A DNA stretch of 64,000 bases. Origin: Fagopyrum homotropicum (Eukaryota; Streptophyta; Magnoliopsida; Caryophyllales; Polygonaceae). Positions 42,380 through 53,538 of this stretch are shown piece after piece. The stretch is from assembly GCA_033239125.1 (NCBI GenBank), contig BSWB01000002.1, forward strand, positions 4,187,001 through 4,251,000, read 5' to 3'. Below the pieces are notes generated by a model, which was not told the origin of the DNA, did not search any database, and worked only from the letters and a program-made list of their open reading frames with translations. Positions within the stretch are counted from its first letter, which is position 1, and each line of letters starts with the position of its first letter. The position numbers and the translations under genes were made by a program.

Positions 42380-43040
42380 CACTTGCAATTCTAAAGCTGA
42401 AGTATCTCCCACCGTATCTCAAGAGTCTTTTTCTTGAGGAGCTGGTGGAAGAGGAGAATGAGGAGAAACATAGTTCTAATGCATTGTTTTTCTCTCGGTT
42501 GGAGATTTTGTTGTTAATAAGTCTACCAAAGTTGAAGGGATGGGGGCGGATCAGCAAAACCATGTTTGCTCGGCTTTCCACATATTGAGATACTAAATCT
42601 CAATAACATGGGTAGGGTGACGCAATGTTTGATGTTGTCGTCTTCATCTCTTCAAGCGTTTACATGTCTTCGGAATCTATTAATTAGTTCTGATGACAGC
42701 TCTGTGATTATGCACCTTGCCTCATCACTCCATCTCCAACAGATATGGATCTGTAACTGCAAACAGCTTACGAGTTTTCACGTTGAAGCATTTTCATCGC
42801 TCCGGAAACTTGAAATTGATTTTTGTAAAAGATTGAAGAAGCTACACAATTTGAATCTCAATTTCCTTGAGAAATTGGTGATTACAGGATGTGATGCAGA
42901 GTCAGACCTGTGCGGGCAGCAAAAGGCGTTTGGCAGTGTGGATTGGGTCTCCATCCCCAATCTTCGTAGGTTTGAAGTCAATCACCTTCCAGAGAAGATC
43001 CCAACTGCCTTGAACAACGTCGGACCGTCGGCAAATTAGA
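42380..43040 (+). pseudogene. CNL 3' LRR fragment, sense orientation
   Basis: Begins at LAILKLKYLPP-like LRR, with a frame loss near 42590. It then has a clean 157-codon frame (42566-43039) to the gene end (EVNHLPEKIP, frameshifted last residues). It is followed by the usual CNL 3' flank. Probably the tail of the unit B decayed gene, separated by the DNA insertion. Confidence 0.85.
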
Positions 43041-43129
43041 AATCACTCAAATATTAGTTGTCGGGTGAGTACGGAACTTCAAATTCTAAACTAGTTTTCC
43101 ACCTTCACTTTGCTAGTTTCGAATATTAA

Positions 43130-43375
43130 TCCATTAAGAATGCTTTTGTGAACTAATCTTATATACATTGCTAGGACCCTTCATACTATCTTCGATCCGT
43201 GATTAGATCGGAGATAAAGTCATGGCAATACAGTACCAAAATCAAGTTGATGTTACATATGAATGAGTAAACATAATCATAACTTACGATTATGTTGATG
43301 AGATTTATTTATGTAAAATTGGTGATACTTTGCTCTTGTAGTTTGTGTTGATATGTGGACGTTGATTTTTGTATG
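43130..43375. other. Spacer of the inverted LRR repeat
   Basis: CNL 3' flank sequence without a gene; it would form the loop if both arms were transcribed together. Confidence 0.5.
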
Positions 43376-43930
43376 TGGAAAAGTAGTTTAGAATTTGATG
43401 TTACGTACTCACCCGACGACCTATATTTGGATGATTTCTAATTTGCCGAGGGTCTGACGATGTTCAAGGAAGTTGGGGATCTTCCCTGGAAGCTGATCGA
43501 CTTCTAGCCTATGAAGAATGGGGAGGGAGTCCCAATCCACATGGCCACTTGCCTTTTGCTGCCCTCATAGGTCTAACTCTACATTGCATCCTATAATCGT
43601 CAAATCCTCAAGGACATTGAGATTCAAGATGTGTAGTTTCTTCAATCTTGTACAAAATTCAATTTCAAGTTCCCGAAGAGATGAAAGTGCTTCAACATGA
43701 AAACTCTTAAGCTGGTTACAGTTATAGATCGATATATGTTGGAGATGAGGTGATGAGGCAAGGTGCATAATCTCTCAGTTGTTATCGGATCCAATTATCA
43801 GATGCCGAAGACATTTAAAAGCTTCAAGAGATGAAGACGACGACATCAAATATTGCGTCACTCTACCTGAGTAAACATGGTTTTGCTGCTCCGTCCCCAT
43901 CCCTTCAACTTTGGTAGATTGATAACACCA
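43376..43930 (-). pseudogene. CNL 3' LRR fragment, inverted
   Basis: On the minus strand it reads MHLASSPHLQHISIYNCNQ, then LEIEFCTRLKKLHILNLNV, to HVDWDSLPI and TLGKLEIIQI, with a TAG after ELDL. Left of it, on the minus strand, the 3' flank (ACCCGACGACCTATATTTGG) is kept. It faces the fragment at 42380-43040 tail to tail, about 300 bp apart. Confidence 0.9.
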
Positions 43931-44430
43931 AAATCTCCAATGTTAGATCACTATGTTTGTCCTCAAGACATAAATCTTATTTTATTAATTACAGATAGTA
44001 AATTTTATAATTTCATTTTATAATAGAGAAAATGGAATGTACGATGTATTTAATCTTTCATTTTGGACGTACATTATGTACTCCTCGACAACGGCAAAAA
44101 CAAACCGCTTTTCGGTGCATGCATGAGACGGGATAGGGGTCGTTTCGCGTCCCGTTCTGTAAGTTATTTGCGGGACGGGATGGGATTTGTGATTTTTTTT
44201 TTTGGCCCGCGCGAGCCTTGTCCCATGTGGGATGGGACGGGACGGAACGGGACAAATGATCGGGGGGAATCGATACCTAATTATCGATTCATGACGCCTA
44301 CATTAGTAGTTAATACATTGAAAACAACTTCAAGTTACATCAAAGTGTCTTACCTATTCACATTCAAAAAATAACAACAAATAATTTACAGAAAATTACA
44401 TTTAAATTGTGGGAATCCACAAATACAAGG

Positions 44431-44530
44431 GCGATGGAACGGACTAGAGCAAGGGTTGCGATGGAACGGACTAGAGCAAGGGCTGCGATGGAACGGACCA
44501 GAGCAAGACGGCGAACGGACTAAATCAAGG
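44431..44530 (+). repeat. 27-bp minisatellite, about 3.7 copies
   Basis: GCGATGGAACGGACTAGAGC AAGGG(T/C)T units begin at 44431, 44458 and 44485, with a degenerate fourth at 44511. Confidence 0.85.
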
Positions 44531-44686
44531 GAGAGCATACCTCTAGTATTTTAGATCCAACCAAATCAATCGTAAAGAATGAGTGAATGACTGATAAAAA
44601 AATTATCGAACTAATAATTTTGAAAATATAAAAATATTTTTTAAATAATATTTTAAAAAAATTATAATTTATGTATAATATTTATC

Positions 44687-44692
<6 letters not shown>

Positions 44693-44738
<46 letters not shown>
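44693..44738. repeat. (TA)n microsatellite
   Basis: About 46 bp of uninterrupted AT repeats inside the GGGACGGGA-rich element. Confidence 0.9.
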
Positions 44739-44742
<4 letters not shown>

Positions 44743-44899
44743 TTTCTATATATGCTGGACGAGACGAGATTAATCGGGATGAGAAGTCTCTGTCCCGCGT
44801 CCCATCCCGCAAATTTTTCACGGGACGGAATACACATTTTTTTTCCAAATTCCGCCGGGATCGGGACGGGACGGGATTAAGCGGGATTTATGTAATATT

Positions 44900-45604
44900 G
44901 AAATTTCATTGATCTTATATGTTTAGCATGCATGTGTATTTATATGTACACGATCTTCGAGCTGAAGTCTATTAGACTTTAACATACTAATAGATCAAGT
45001 TGTTAGTTAAACGACATGACTGTTGATCATCTGAACTAGTTATAAAGAAAATGAGATGGCACATTATTTTGTTTAAGTATCAAACTAAGGTTGTAAACCC
45101 TAGTTGCACTAACAAGAACATGTTGAGAAATGTATCACGAGCTTAGCATATAAGATCCTTTGTTGCTTTAAAATGATTTTAAGATTAAATCCTAATAAAA
45201 CTTATATGTCCAGTTTAGATCTAATACGATTATATACTCATACGCACACGCGCCCGACTCCGTTACTTTACACTAACAAATTATGGTAACAGGTAACGAT
45301 TGTGAGTAGAGTAAGAGATAAGTTTCTTATAAGTTCGTTTTATGTCTTCTTGGATGCATTTGTTTGTTTTCATCTATCTATTTAATTAGTTTGGGTTAAT
45401 AAGGTGTTGATAAAGCTAATACGGTAAAATACAAATACTACTAAATTACTAATTAACCTTGTTAGGAAAAGGTCTACCATGTTAGATGCACATGTAATGT
45501 CCGTGCTTTGAGGGCCTTATGCAACTTCTCGTGTCGTTTTCATACTCTAAACCATTAATAATTGATATACCTAATAAGGTTTTGATAATTTATTATTTTT
45601 AACA
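44900..45604. other. No gene seen
   Basis: AT-rich intergenic DNA with no open frame or recognisable element. Confidence 0.5.
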
Positions 45605-45640
45605 CTAGTTTATATCTCGTGTCTTGCACGGGTTATTAAG
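45605..45640 (-). mobile_element. Helitron 3' end (minus strand)
   Basis: Minus strand ends AAACTAG|T at 45605, preceded by a 6-bp stem hairpin (CCCGTG...CACGAG). The matching 5'-TC end to the right could not be located, so the extent is unknown. Confidence 0.5.
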
Positions 45641-46049
45641 AAATGATTTGAAAGTTGCGTATGTTGGTGATATAAATCAAAAAATTACTTTACGTATATA
45701 ATTGTTCGATATATATAAATAAATTATTTAGCGACCCACAAAATAGTAGGTCAACGACCAACAAAACCGTGGATCAACAACCTTGTAATACATAGTTTGC
45801 AAACTATCGGCATTACTTGATGAATAAAAATTGGATGAATTGACATTTAGGGCCTTTTATATTATAGAGTTGAAATTTAGGCTCTACCAATTATAAATTG
45901 AGAAATAAGACTCCTACTTTACTAGACTAATTCATAAATAAGACAAAAAGTTGACAAAAGTGATGACTAATGAGTGATGACTGATGTGAGTGATGAATGT
46001 GACACTTTTGATTGACATTTGAAGGGAATTTGGGGCAAAAAAAACGCAG

Positions 46050-46720
46050 CCCTCTGCCCCAAAAAAAATCCGCTTACCCAAAAAATCCGCTAACCCAAGT
46101 AATGTCACAATCATACCCAAAAATAAATTTGTCAAATTACATAAACATACTCGAAAACAACATACCCAATAAATCAAATATCAAAATAAAACAATATCCA
46201 TAAATTGGATAATAGTTTATATTTATACCCAATTTAAACATCACTTAATACAAAATCCATACCCAATTTAAATTTGTCATACCCAAAATTTTCAAAACTC
46301 GATATTATACATAAACATCAATATCAAATGACATTTGGTCATTACCCAAAAATTCCCTTGACATTTGATCATTATAACACATTTTGGGTAACCATAAAAC
46401 ATACCCACGATATCAGTTTAAATATATACTTAATAATAAGAAATATACTACAAAGCCAATACACGTATAAAACATACCCAATTTGAATTTGTCATAACCA
46501 AAATTTACACAAATCAATATTGTACAAAAACATCAATACCAAATGACATTTGGTTCTTGTAAAACGGTTTGGATAACCATAAAACATATCCAAAAATATC
46601 ATTTTAAGCATACTCAACAATAAGAAACATACCACAAAAACAATAAACATATACCCAATAATGAGAAAAATACTACAATTCATATTTGGGTAACAAAAAC
46701 AATGTAACCCAAAAAAAATT
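46050..46720. repeat. About 213-bp imperfect repeat rich in TACCCA
   Basis: Two units beginning AATTTGTCATA(C/A)CC (46270 and 46483) share CATCAATA(T/C)CAAATGACAT, GG(T/A)TAACCATAAAACATA and TAATAAGAAA. A third partial unit precedes them. The TACCCA-rich style recalls the 169-bp array at 56281. No gene. Confidence 0.65.
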
Positions 46721-46975
46721 AAACATTCATGGACTTGAAAATTTCATCAAACTAGCTACATTAACCAAAAATAAAAGGTAAAAGGTAAACATGTAAAAAA
46801 TATACTTAAAGCAAAAGTAAAAATCTAATCACTATCATTTCAATTAAAGCAATTATTGCCCCTATTTTCTACTTTTCATACATACTTTTTCTTTTTTTAT
46901 GTAGAGACCTACTTTACAAAAGACAATTTTAAGAGGTCCTATTTCTCTAATTAATTCATAAAAATTTATGTATAA

Positions 46976-47112
46976 GATGTTATCCTAAAGCATACGAGAT
47001 ATTATCCTAAAGCATACGAGATAATATCCTAAAGTTGGCAGACATTAATCCGGCCAACTTCTCAAAGAAATTGACTGTCTCCGGCCAACTTCTCAAAGAA
47101 ATTGACTGTCTT
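46976..47112. repeat. Two short tandem duplications
   Basis: ATCCTAAAGCATACGAGAT is repeated (46981, 47003, partial at 47026). A 35-bp unit with CCGGCCAACTTCTCAAAGAA is present twice (47051, 47082). Confidence 0.85.
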
Positions 47113-47404
47113 TTTGTAGAAATTTATTGATGACGTGACAACCGTATTAAAAATGATTTTTTACGCAATAAACTATAATTTTTGAAGTTTAGTTTGTATG
47201 ATATTTTTTTGTTATTTTTCCTCATATTTTTTCGAAGAATGAAGCTTCTATGCTATTGACTTAAGTAACACTAAGCGAAAATCCAACCTGAGAGTCAAGT
47301 ATCATCATGAAGTCCCACCATTTTGGTGTCCAAAATATTTGTATTTGAGATATTACCCTAAAGCATACGGGATAACATAGTATCCTCTTGGTGTCACACA
47401 TTAA

Positions 47405-47585
47405 AAAATTTGGCAAACCGGACTAAACCGTCAGTTTAAGGACCAAACCGACGGTTAACTAACAGTTTGAGGACCAAACCGACCGGTTTAACAAAAATAA
47501 AAAAAAAAAACTAACCAAACCGGCGGTTTGTGTCGGTTTGAAAACCGCCAGTGACGTTTGTGCTAAACCGGACTCATGAGTAGTA
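47405..47585. mobile_element. Possible hAT-like remnant with AAACCG repeats
   Basis: AAACCG(A/G)CGGTTT motifs in both orientations resemble those of the 6346-6686 hAT element. No TSD found. Confidence 0.35.
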
Positions 47586-47917
47586 CAGAACATAAGATGT
47601 GAGTACGTGAGGGTATATTTAGCGTTTTGACGAAGAAGATTCACTTGGCAAAGCGCAAGCCCTTGTTCAATATTCACTGTTTTTTTTCACAACAGGCTTT
47701 TTACAAAGAATAGAGATCTCTCAACATTGTCCTACCCAAAATATCAACTCAATCTCACAGTTTAATAAGCATCCTAGGGTTAGATGTGCAAAGAGAACCT
47801 GATGATAGGGGAACAAAATTTCGGTATTCCATCGGATAATTACAATGAATGAGGCTTTGGTTTGTACAGGAGAAGATATATTTACCAGGCAGACACTAAA
47901 AACCAAATGCCTTGAGA

Positions 47918-50254
47918 TTAATATGTTCCAGTGCGTTCACCTGCCATGAATGTACATGAATCTCTTCCGCCTACATCAATGCCTTGTTGCGTGATTGGCA
48001 CAAGCATTGGTGCTTGAGATGTGGGATTAGCATACAAGGGTTGACAAGAAGTCGGGAAGTTGGTATCAAGTGGATTCATGTGTGGGATCTTCGTCGCGAT
48101 TGGAATGTTGGGAATTGGCTGTTGAGGAGTGAATTTGTTTGTTTGATTGAATGAGTATAGCTCTTGTTCAAATTGGGACAATTTTGGCTTTTTTGCCTTT
48201 GGCAAGTCAGATGGATTTGGAGGATAGGAGCGGTGTTTTAAAGAGAAGGCAGGCTTATATGCAGTTTGTTGCTGTACTGTCACTGTGTATGCATCTGCAT
48301 TAGATTTTTCCCCTGTTGCAACTTTGAGCCTCTCCAGTTCGGATTCAAGAGCGTCATTTAGAGCTGCTTTCAGGAATGATAGAGTCTAAGGTTGGTGAAC
48401 CAAACACAAGGATGCTACTAAAAAAACTTTGATTAATCTTATCTAGACACAACACGGTTGTTATCTGAATCGAATTAGCCGAGTTTTGGTATGATTATGT
48501 TCATCTCATTAAAAAAACGAGATGAACATAATTTCTAATAGAGTTCAAAAATGTGTTCATACTTTATATGTTTAGTGAAGTGAACGAGTCCGAAACAAGA
48601 TTTTCTTGGCTCGGACAGTCGGACTCGGCTCAAACAATACTCATGCTTAGTGAAGTGAACGAGTCCGAAACAAGATTTTCTTGTCTTGGACAGTCTGACT
48701 CGGCTCAAACAATACTCATATTTAGAGTTTGAATGCTCATGTTCAACTCGGTAAGAATCTGGTCAAACCTAAATTTTAACAGAGCTTTTGACTTGTTTAG
48801 TTAAATGCACAAGCCTGGGTCAAGCTTTTTTCGAGGCAAATCCAAGCATAGCTCGAGCAGTTCCTTACTCGACTCATATAACATTCCTGTCGGGAGACAT
48901 GCGAATATGGTAATAGTATTTTTTTGAGGAAGAAAGAATGCATACCGTTACGCAGTTGAGCTTGTTGTTCCATGAATTCCAATTCGCGTCTTAGCTCTAC
49001 ATTTTCAGCATTCAAACTTGTTGTGTCCCTCTGATCATTTTCAATCGAAAATAAATTAGATTTCCATCAAAAAGAAAACAATATGGATGAGATTACATGC
49101 TAAAAGAATTGGACATCATTATAAACTTCAGTTGTTGTATGTTCAAAGTAAAGTTCAATATAAAAGTGAGATAGTAGTTGATCAAAAAATCATGCATTTT
49201 GTATTCTTGTAAACCTCATCGTGACAGCGAGCACGTCAAGGAAAAGATGAGGTACCTCGAAAAGGGAGTGTTGAACTGAAAGAGTGGTGGCTTGTGTCTG
49301 TAGGGATTGAAGCTTCTTTTCGAGTTCCATGACATAATACGCCTTCCTCTCTTTCGAACGAGCAGCTGATTGCCTATTTGCCATAATTCTACACAAAGCA
49401 TGAGGGGGAAAAAAAGATCAAACTGCTGATGAACACATCTATTTAGTAGTTAATTCATAACAAAATACCTTCAGACCTTTAACCGAATTGTTGGACAGAA
49501 AACAAAATTTTGAATAGAATTTGTTCATTCTAGATAATATATTGTACAGGAAGAGTCTACTTCATCTAATGATTTCAAAGCTTCAGCAAGTCTCTTTTCC
49601 TCATTGAGTCGTTATAGAAAAAGAGAGCAAAACTGATAGTCATCGATATTATGTCAATTTGATGCTGCGAGCATTCAATTCATTCGCGTGATTTGTACTT
49701 CTCGCAATCAATTGAAATACATCTCAATTTCGTGCATATGCGATTTCCAAATAATAGAACAAAATTTGAGGAACAAACCTTTTGGCTCGTTTAGGATCAA
49801 CGATCCAGAGCTCAGCAAGTTTATCAGGACTCATAGCCTTCTTAGGCTCCATTAATTTCTTCCTCTCCTTAGAAGGAATTCCATTCAAGCAATCCACAGA
49901 CTGGCTTCGCCTCACAGCCTCCCAAACACCTCCATAACCACCGCTACCATCAGAATCACAGATCTCCTCATCTCCCTCCAGAACCGCGCGATCTAGGCCA
50001 TTCATGTCCTCCTTAGATCCAACTTCTCCAAAGCAATCGAGATTCACGTAAGAAGCCAATATATCATCACCTTCAGCGGCTGCCATCTTCTGGAAGGTTT
50101 CAGAAGGAACATCCAGAGGATCACCTAAGAAATTGATGTCGTCAGGAAGGCGGAGATCAAGATCGGAGATGGATCTCCGATGCGTCAGGGGCAGTGCCGG
50201 CGGGTAGAGAGGGGGAAATGCGGTGGAATCGGAAATCGGAGTCTGCATTTCCAT
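47918..50254 (-). CDS. Group I bZIP transcription factor (RSG/VIP1/PosF21-like), four exons
   Basis: Exons on the minus strand: 50254-49779, 49388-49256, 49030-48946 and 48363-47918; 379 aa, all GT-AG and in phase. It is a nuclear DNA-binding regulator. The acidic, Ser-rich N-terminus holds RRSIS and RRSQS, possible phosphorylation/14-3-3 sites. Exon 1 ends in DPKRAKR; exon 2 gives the basic region MANRQSAARSKERK with the group I N-x7-K signature. Leucine-zipper heptads run through exons 2-4 (LEKKLQSLQ, ENVELRRELEFMEQQAQLR, ALNDALESELERLK). The Gln/Pro-rich C-terminus ends TFMAGERTGTY. Exon 4 start was chosen at the distal AG of a NAGNAG acceptor because it keeps the zipper register. Intron 3 holds a 75-bp tandem repeat and a hairpin. 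Exon 3-4 fragments of this gene lie downstream of all three CNL copies. Which subgroup member it is cannot be decided here. Confidence 0.92.
48493..48531. repeat. Perfect 14-bp inverted repeat in bZIP intron 3
   Basis: ATTATGTTCATCTC - ATTAAAAAAAC - GAGATGAACATAAT, in an intron segment that the bZIP fragments elsewhere lack. Confidence 0.9.
48571..48720. repeat. 75-bp tandem duplication in bZIP intron 3
   Basis: Two copies of TTAGTGAAGTGAACGAGTCC...AACAATACTCAT (starts 48572 and 48647) with three differences. It lies in the same about 450-bp intron segment that is absent from the bZIP fragments. Confidence 0.9.
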
Positions 50255-50480
50255 TGTTGCCCTCTCTAATCAATGTCGTCGCTCTCTGCCCTCTCTCTCT
50301 TCTCCCCTCTAATCTTCTTTAGAGGGGAAACAAGAACTGAATTGAATTTTGTTTTTTGTTTTTTTTTCTTTGAAGGAGAAAAGGAAGAGGGAGAGGGTTA
50401 GACTCTCTCTAAAGAGAGGTCGGGGGAAGAAGACGATGAAGCAGATATGGAGGGAGAAAGAGAAATAGATCATATGAAGC
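50255..50480 (-). promoter_or_regulatory. bZIP 5' UTR and proximal promoter
   Basis: CT-rich leader (CTCTCTCT, TTCTTTCTCC blocks on the minus strand), typical of plant 5' leaders. No clear TATA box identified. Further upstream (50480-50770) is AT-rich without a gene. Confidence 0.4.
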
Positions 50481-50779
50481 GCGAAATTCATGCAGTTTTT
50501 TTTTACAGAAATTACAAAAACCCACCCTATAATAACCCCTTGCTTCACAAAGTCAGCCGTTAACTTTCTCTTTTTACAAAAAAAAAACCATAAATATGTT
50601 TTTCGTTCAAACAACCACCCATCAATATCATCATTTTGGGCGCGAAAATATCTTAGAAATATTAGTTTGATTTTATTGGCTTTTTTACATTATTTTATTT
50701 AATGATAATAAAGTGATATTCTAGGGAGAGAGAAGATATTTCTCAACGATAAAAAAAAGGGTAGCCGGTAGGGACGAGC

Positions 50780-51425
50780 ATAGGTCCAAAATTGAACTGA
50801 AACGTTATAAATTGAACCGAATCTAAAATCGATTTTACTGAAATCTTGGACCGAAAATCGAATTTATAAAAGTATGATCGATTTCGGTTTGAATCTAAAA
50901 CCAAAAGGTTGAAATATTATAACGTAAAACTGAACCTATTTAGTCGGTTTCGGTTCGGTTTGGGTTTTGAACCTAGACAGACCTAAAAAATAAAAGTTAC
51001 AAATATGGATAAAATAACAATATGAAACATCAACACCTCGCTAAAAATAACGATAAAACGATAAAGTTTAAATCTCTAACAATTTTAGTCTACAAAGTTA
51101 AAACCTTAAAAAATAACAATATCTTTTAAGCATCAAGTACCAAGTAAATCGTCACAACTAAGCAATAACAATCCCGTATGTGCTCGACGGCGAGTCGGAG
51201 ACGTTTAAACCGTCGGTTTCGCTTGTGATATCTACATGAAAGAAAAATTTTATTTTCTTAAAAATAAACTCTGGTTTCGCTTAAACCGTCGGTTTTACGG
51301 TTTTAACCGAAACTGATATTTTAAAAAATAAGGACCTAAAACCGAACCTACATTGTCAATTCAGGTTTCCGAAATTACTCGGTTCAGTTCAGGTAAAATG
51401 AACCTAACTTCCTCAGCCTAGTCGA
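50780..51425. mobile_element. Probable hAT-like element with near TSD
   Basis: TAGGGACGAGCATAGGT at the left, and GGTTCGGTTT/AAACCG motifs clustered at both ends, resemble hAT subterminal repeats. GTAGCCGG before the left end and GTAGTCGG after the right end differ by one base in 8 and may be the TSD. Terminal inverted repeats are weak. Confidence 0.45.
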
Positions 51426-51641
51426 GTAGTCGGTAGTTGATTGAAAAAAACCCTATTTGATTAACGATTGTTTGTGGAAAACTGCCTATTTTAAGGGTTA
51501 TATATGTAAATTACTCATGTTTTCCATTCTTCTCCTTAATGGGCTGGGCTTAACTTGTTGTGTTAATATCGGCCCGTATAATTTAAGCACAACTATGGTC
51601 ATATTGCAATAAACAATAAGACAGGATTTATTTTATATTTA

Positions 51642-52222
51642 TCTATATATATTACTAAAACAGCACTCATTTTATCCACGTGTCAATCTCTAAGGCCGTC
51701 CACGTCAGCATTTTTTCAATTTATTTACAGATTTGCCACAATGTATTTACAGATTTGCCATTAATCATTATATAAGAAATTTTTTTTATCAATATTTATA
51801 AACAGTCATCATGCCACGTCAATTATATTAAAATTAAAATTAAAAAAACTAAATCTACTTATCTACCAATTAAAATTTATAAGCTGATGTATTATAATTT
51901 TAGAAAATCTCACGCAAATCTTTTAGTAAGATTTGACACATTTGTTAGATTTAAAACTAAATCAAATTTTGCTCCTCTAACTTTATATAAGTAAAATTGA
52001 TAATATATTGAGTAAATATAATACTTGAACAATAATATTTGTAATAAATTTTAATTATGTTCTTTTATTTATTAAAAATATAATTAATCATCAAATGTTA
52101 GTTAAATTAATTAATAAAAAATAATTATTTTTATAGATTAATATCAATACATAATGCATGAAATTGAAAATATAATATTTTTTGCTTAGACAAACTCGTA
52201 CAAGGTGCGGACACTAAACTAG
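51642..52222 (+). mobile_element. Non-autonomous Helitron, 581 bp
   Basis: 5' A|TCTATATATATTACTAAAAC; 3' CTAG|T at 52219-52223, preceded by a 5-bp stem hairpin CGTAC-AAG-GTGCG. The 5' end resembles that of the Helitron at 25403-26410, suggesting the same family. No coding capacity. Confidence 0.8.
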
Positions 52223-53538
52223 TTTGGTGTAAAAGGAGTACTCTTTAAGTCCTTTTATTTAAGGATTTTTTCTTGTGATCTTCTCAAGGTTTGAATTTTT
52301 CTTTTTAATATCCACTAAAATTTAAAGTTTCTCTGGCTATCCTTATGTATTTATTTGTTTTATCTCTGTATTATAAAATAATAAAAAAAACTAATTTAAA
52401 ACTAATTATAACCTCATTAAATTTTGAACTAATAAATTTATATCAAAAGTACTTCTTAAAATATTTTTCTAATTAAAAAAAGTAAAGTAAAATAAATATA
52501 ATTTATTTATCTTTGAATTTAAATTTTAAATAATTTATATTAAAATTTTAAAAAGTTAATTTTTAAAAATTTTAAGAGTGGAAAAATATATTATAAAAAA
52601 TTCCAAACTTACCAACTTTTGAAATAGAGGCTAAAGTTTTACTCAAATGGCTAACTTTAGCCAAAGAATAAGGAAGTCGGAAAACTGAAATTGAAGGGGA
52701 CAATCTACACGTTATTAATTGTGTCTTAAATATTTAAAAAGTTTCATGGAAACCCGAGGTACTAATTGGAGATATCCTTCTCCATTTTCGTTCTTTTAAT
52801 AAACTCCACATCAAACATATCTTTAGGGAGTCAATAAGTGGATCATACTCCTTAGCCCAATTAGGGTCGAGCTCGTTGGGTTAATATCGGCCCATATAAC
52901 CTAGCCCAATTTTTATTATGCACTCATGCATATTGCAATGAACATTAAGACGGAAAATTACTTATTGGTGACCTTAGTCACCACAAATGTAAATGTCTAA
53001 TAGAATCAATCGATTAAAAACCTAAATAAGATATGTGATTATAGCAATTGATACTATGATCAATTACATGAATAATCATATGTAAACAGATTCGGTTCAT
53101 TTTTCCGGTTTTTCGTTCCCATAATTATATGCCAGATAAACTTAGTGTACGATTTAGATAAAGACGTGAAATGAAAACGGAATGAAAAATGACAAAGTAA
53201 AAAGAAATGAAATTGATTTGGTTATGTTACTTTGTTGTGTTAAAAGCCCTCATTCATTTTATTCTACTGGCTAAACTGGCTAAACAAACAAGACTTTTGA
53301 TTGATTCGGTTTATTTTCTTCAATTTCAATGGAACAATATGGTATAATTCTTAAGCCAATGCAGGCCGCTTTATGACATTGATCATTGTAATACATGAGA
53401 TCTCGGAAAACAAAGACTCATCTAGGATCGATCTTAAACAAGCTAAGAGCCAAACGTGAACTTCTCAAACCATAACAAAACAAACACACATGCAACAACA
53501 TCCATCTACTTCATGAGATCTCTCTTCAATCAACTCAC
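52223..53538. other. Intergenic, no gene seen
   Basis: Very AT-rich. A GTTAATATCGGCCC(G/A)TATAA tract at about 51567 recurs here at about 52882 with similar flanks, a diverged direct repeat around the Helitron region. Nothing else supported. Confidence 0.6.

Larger units (their letters stand above)
44090..44890. mobile_element. hAT-like remnant with GGGACGGGA-rich ends
   Basis: GGGACGGGAT/ATCCCGTCCC runs at 44125-44265 and again, inverted and direct, at 44760-44885 resemble plant hAT subterminal regions. Between them lie a 27-bp minisatellite and a (TA)n run. Termini and TSD not resolved. Confidence 0.45.

Noticed and set aside
45605..47200. Complete minus-strand Helitron
   Set aside because: The 3' hairpin and CTAG are clear, but no A|TC 5' end could be matched, so only the 3' end is listed.
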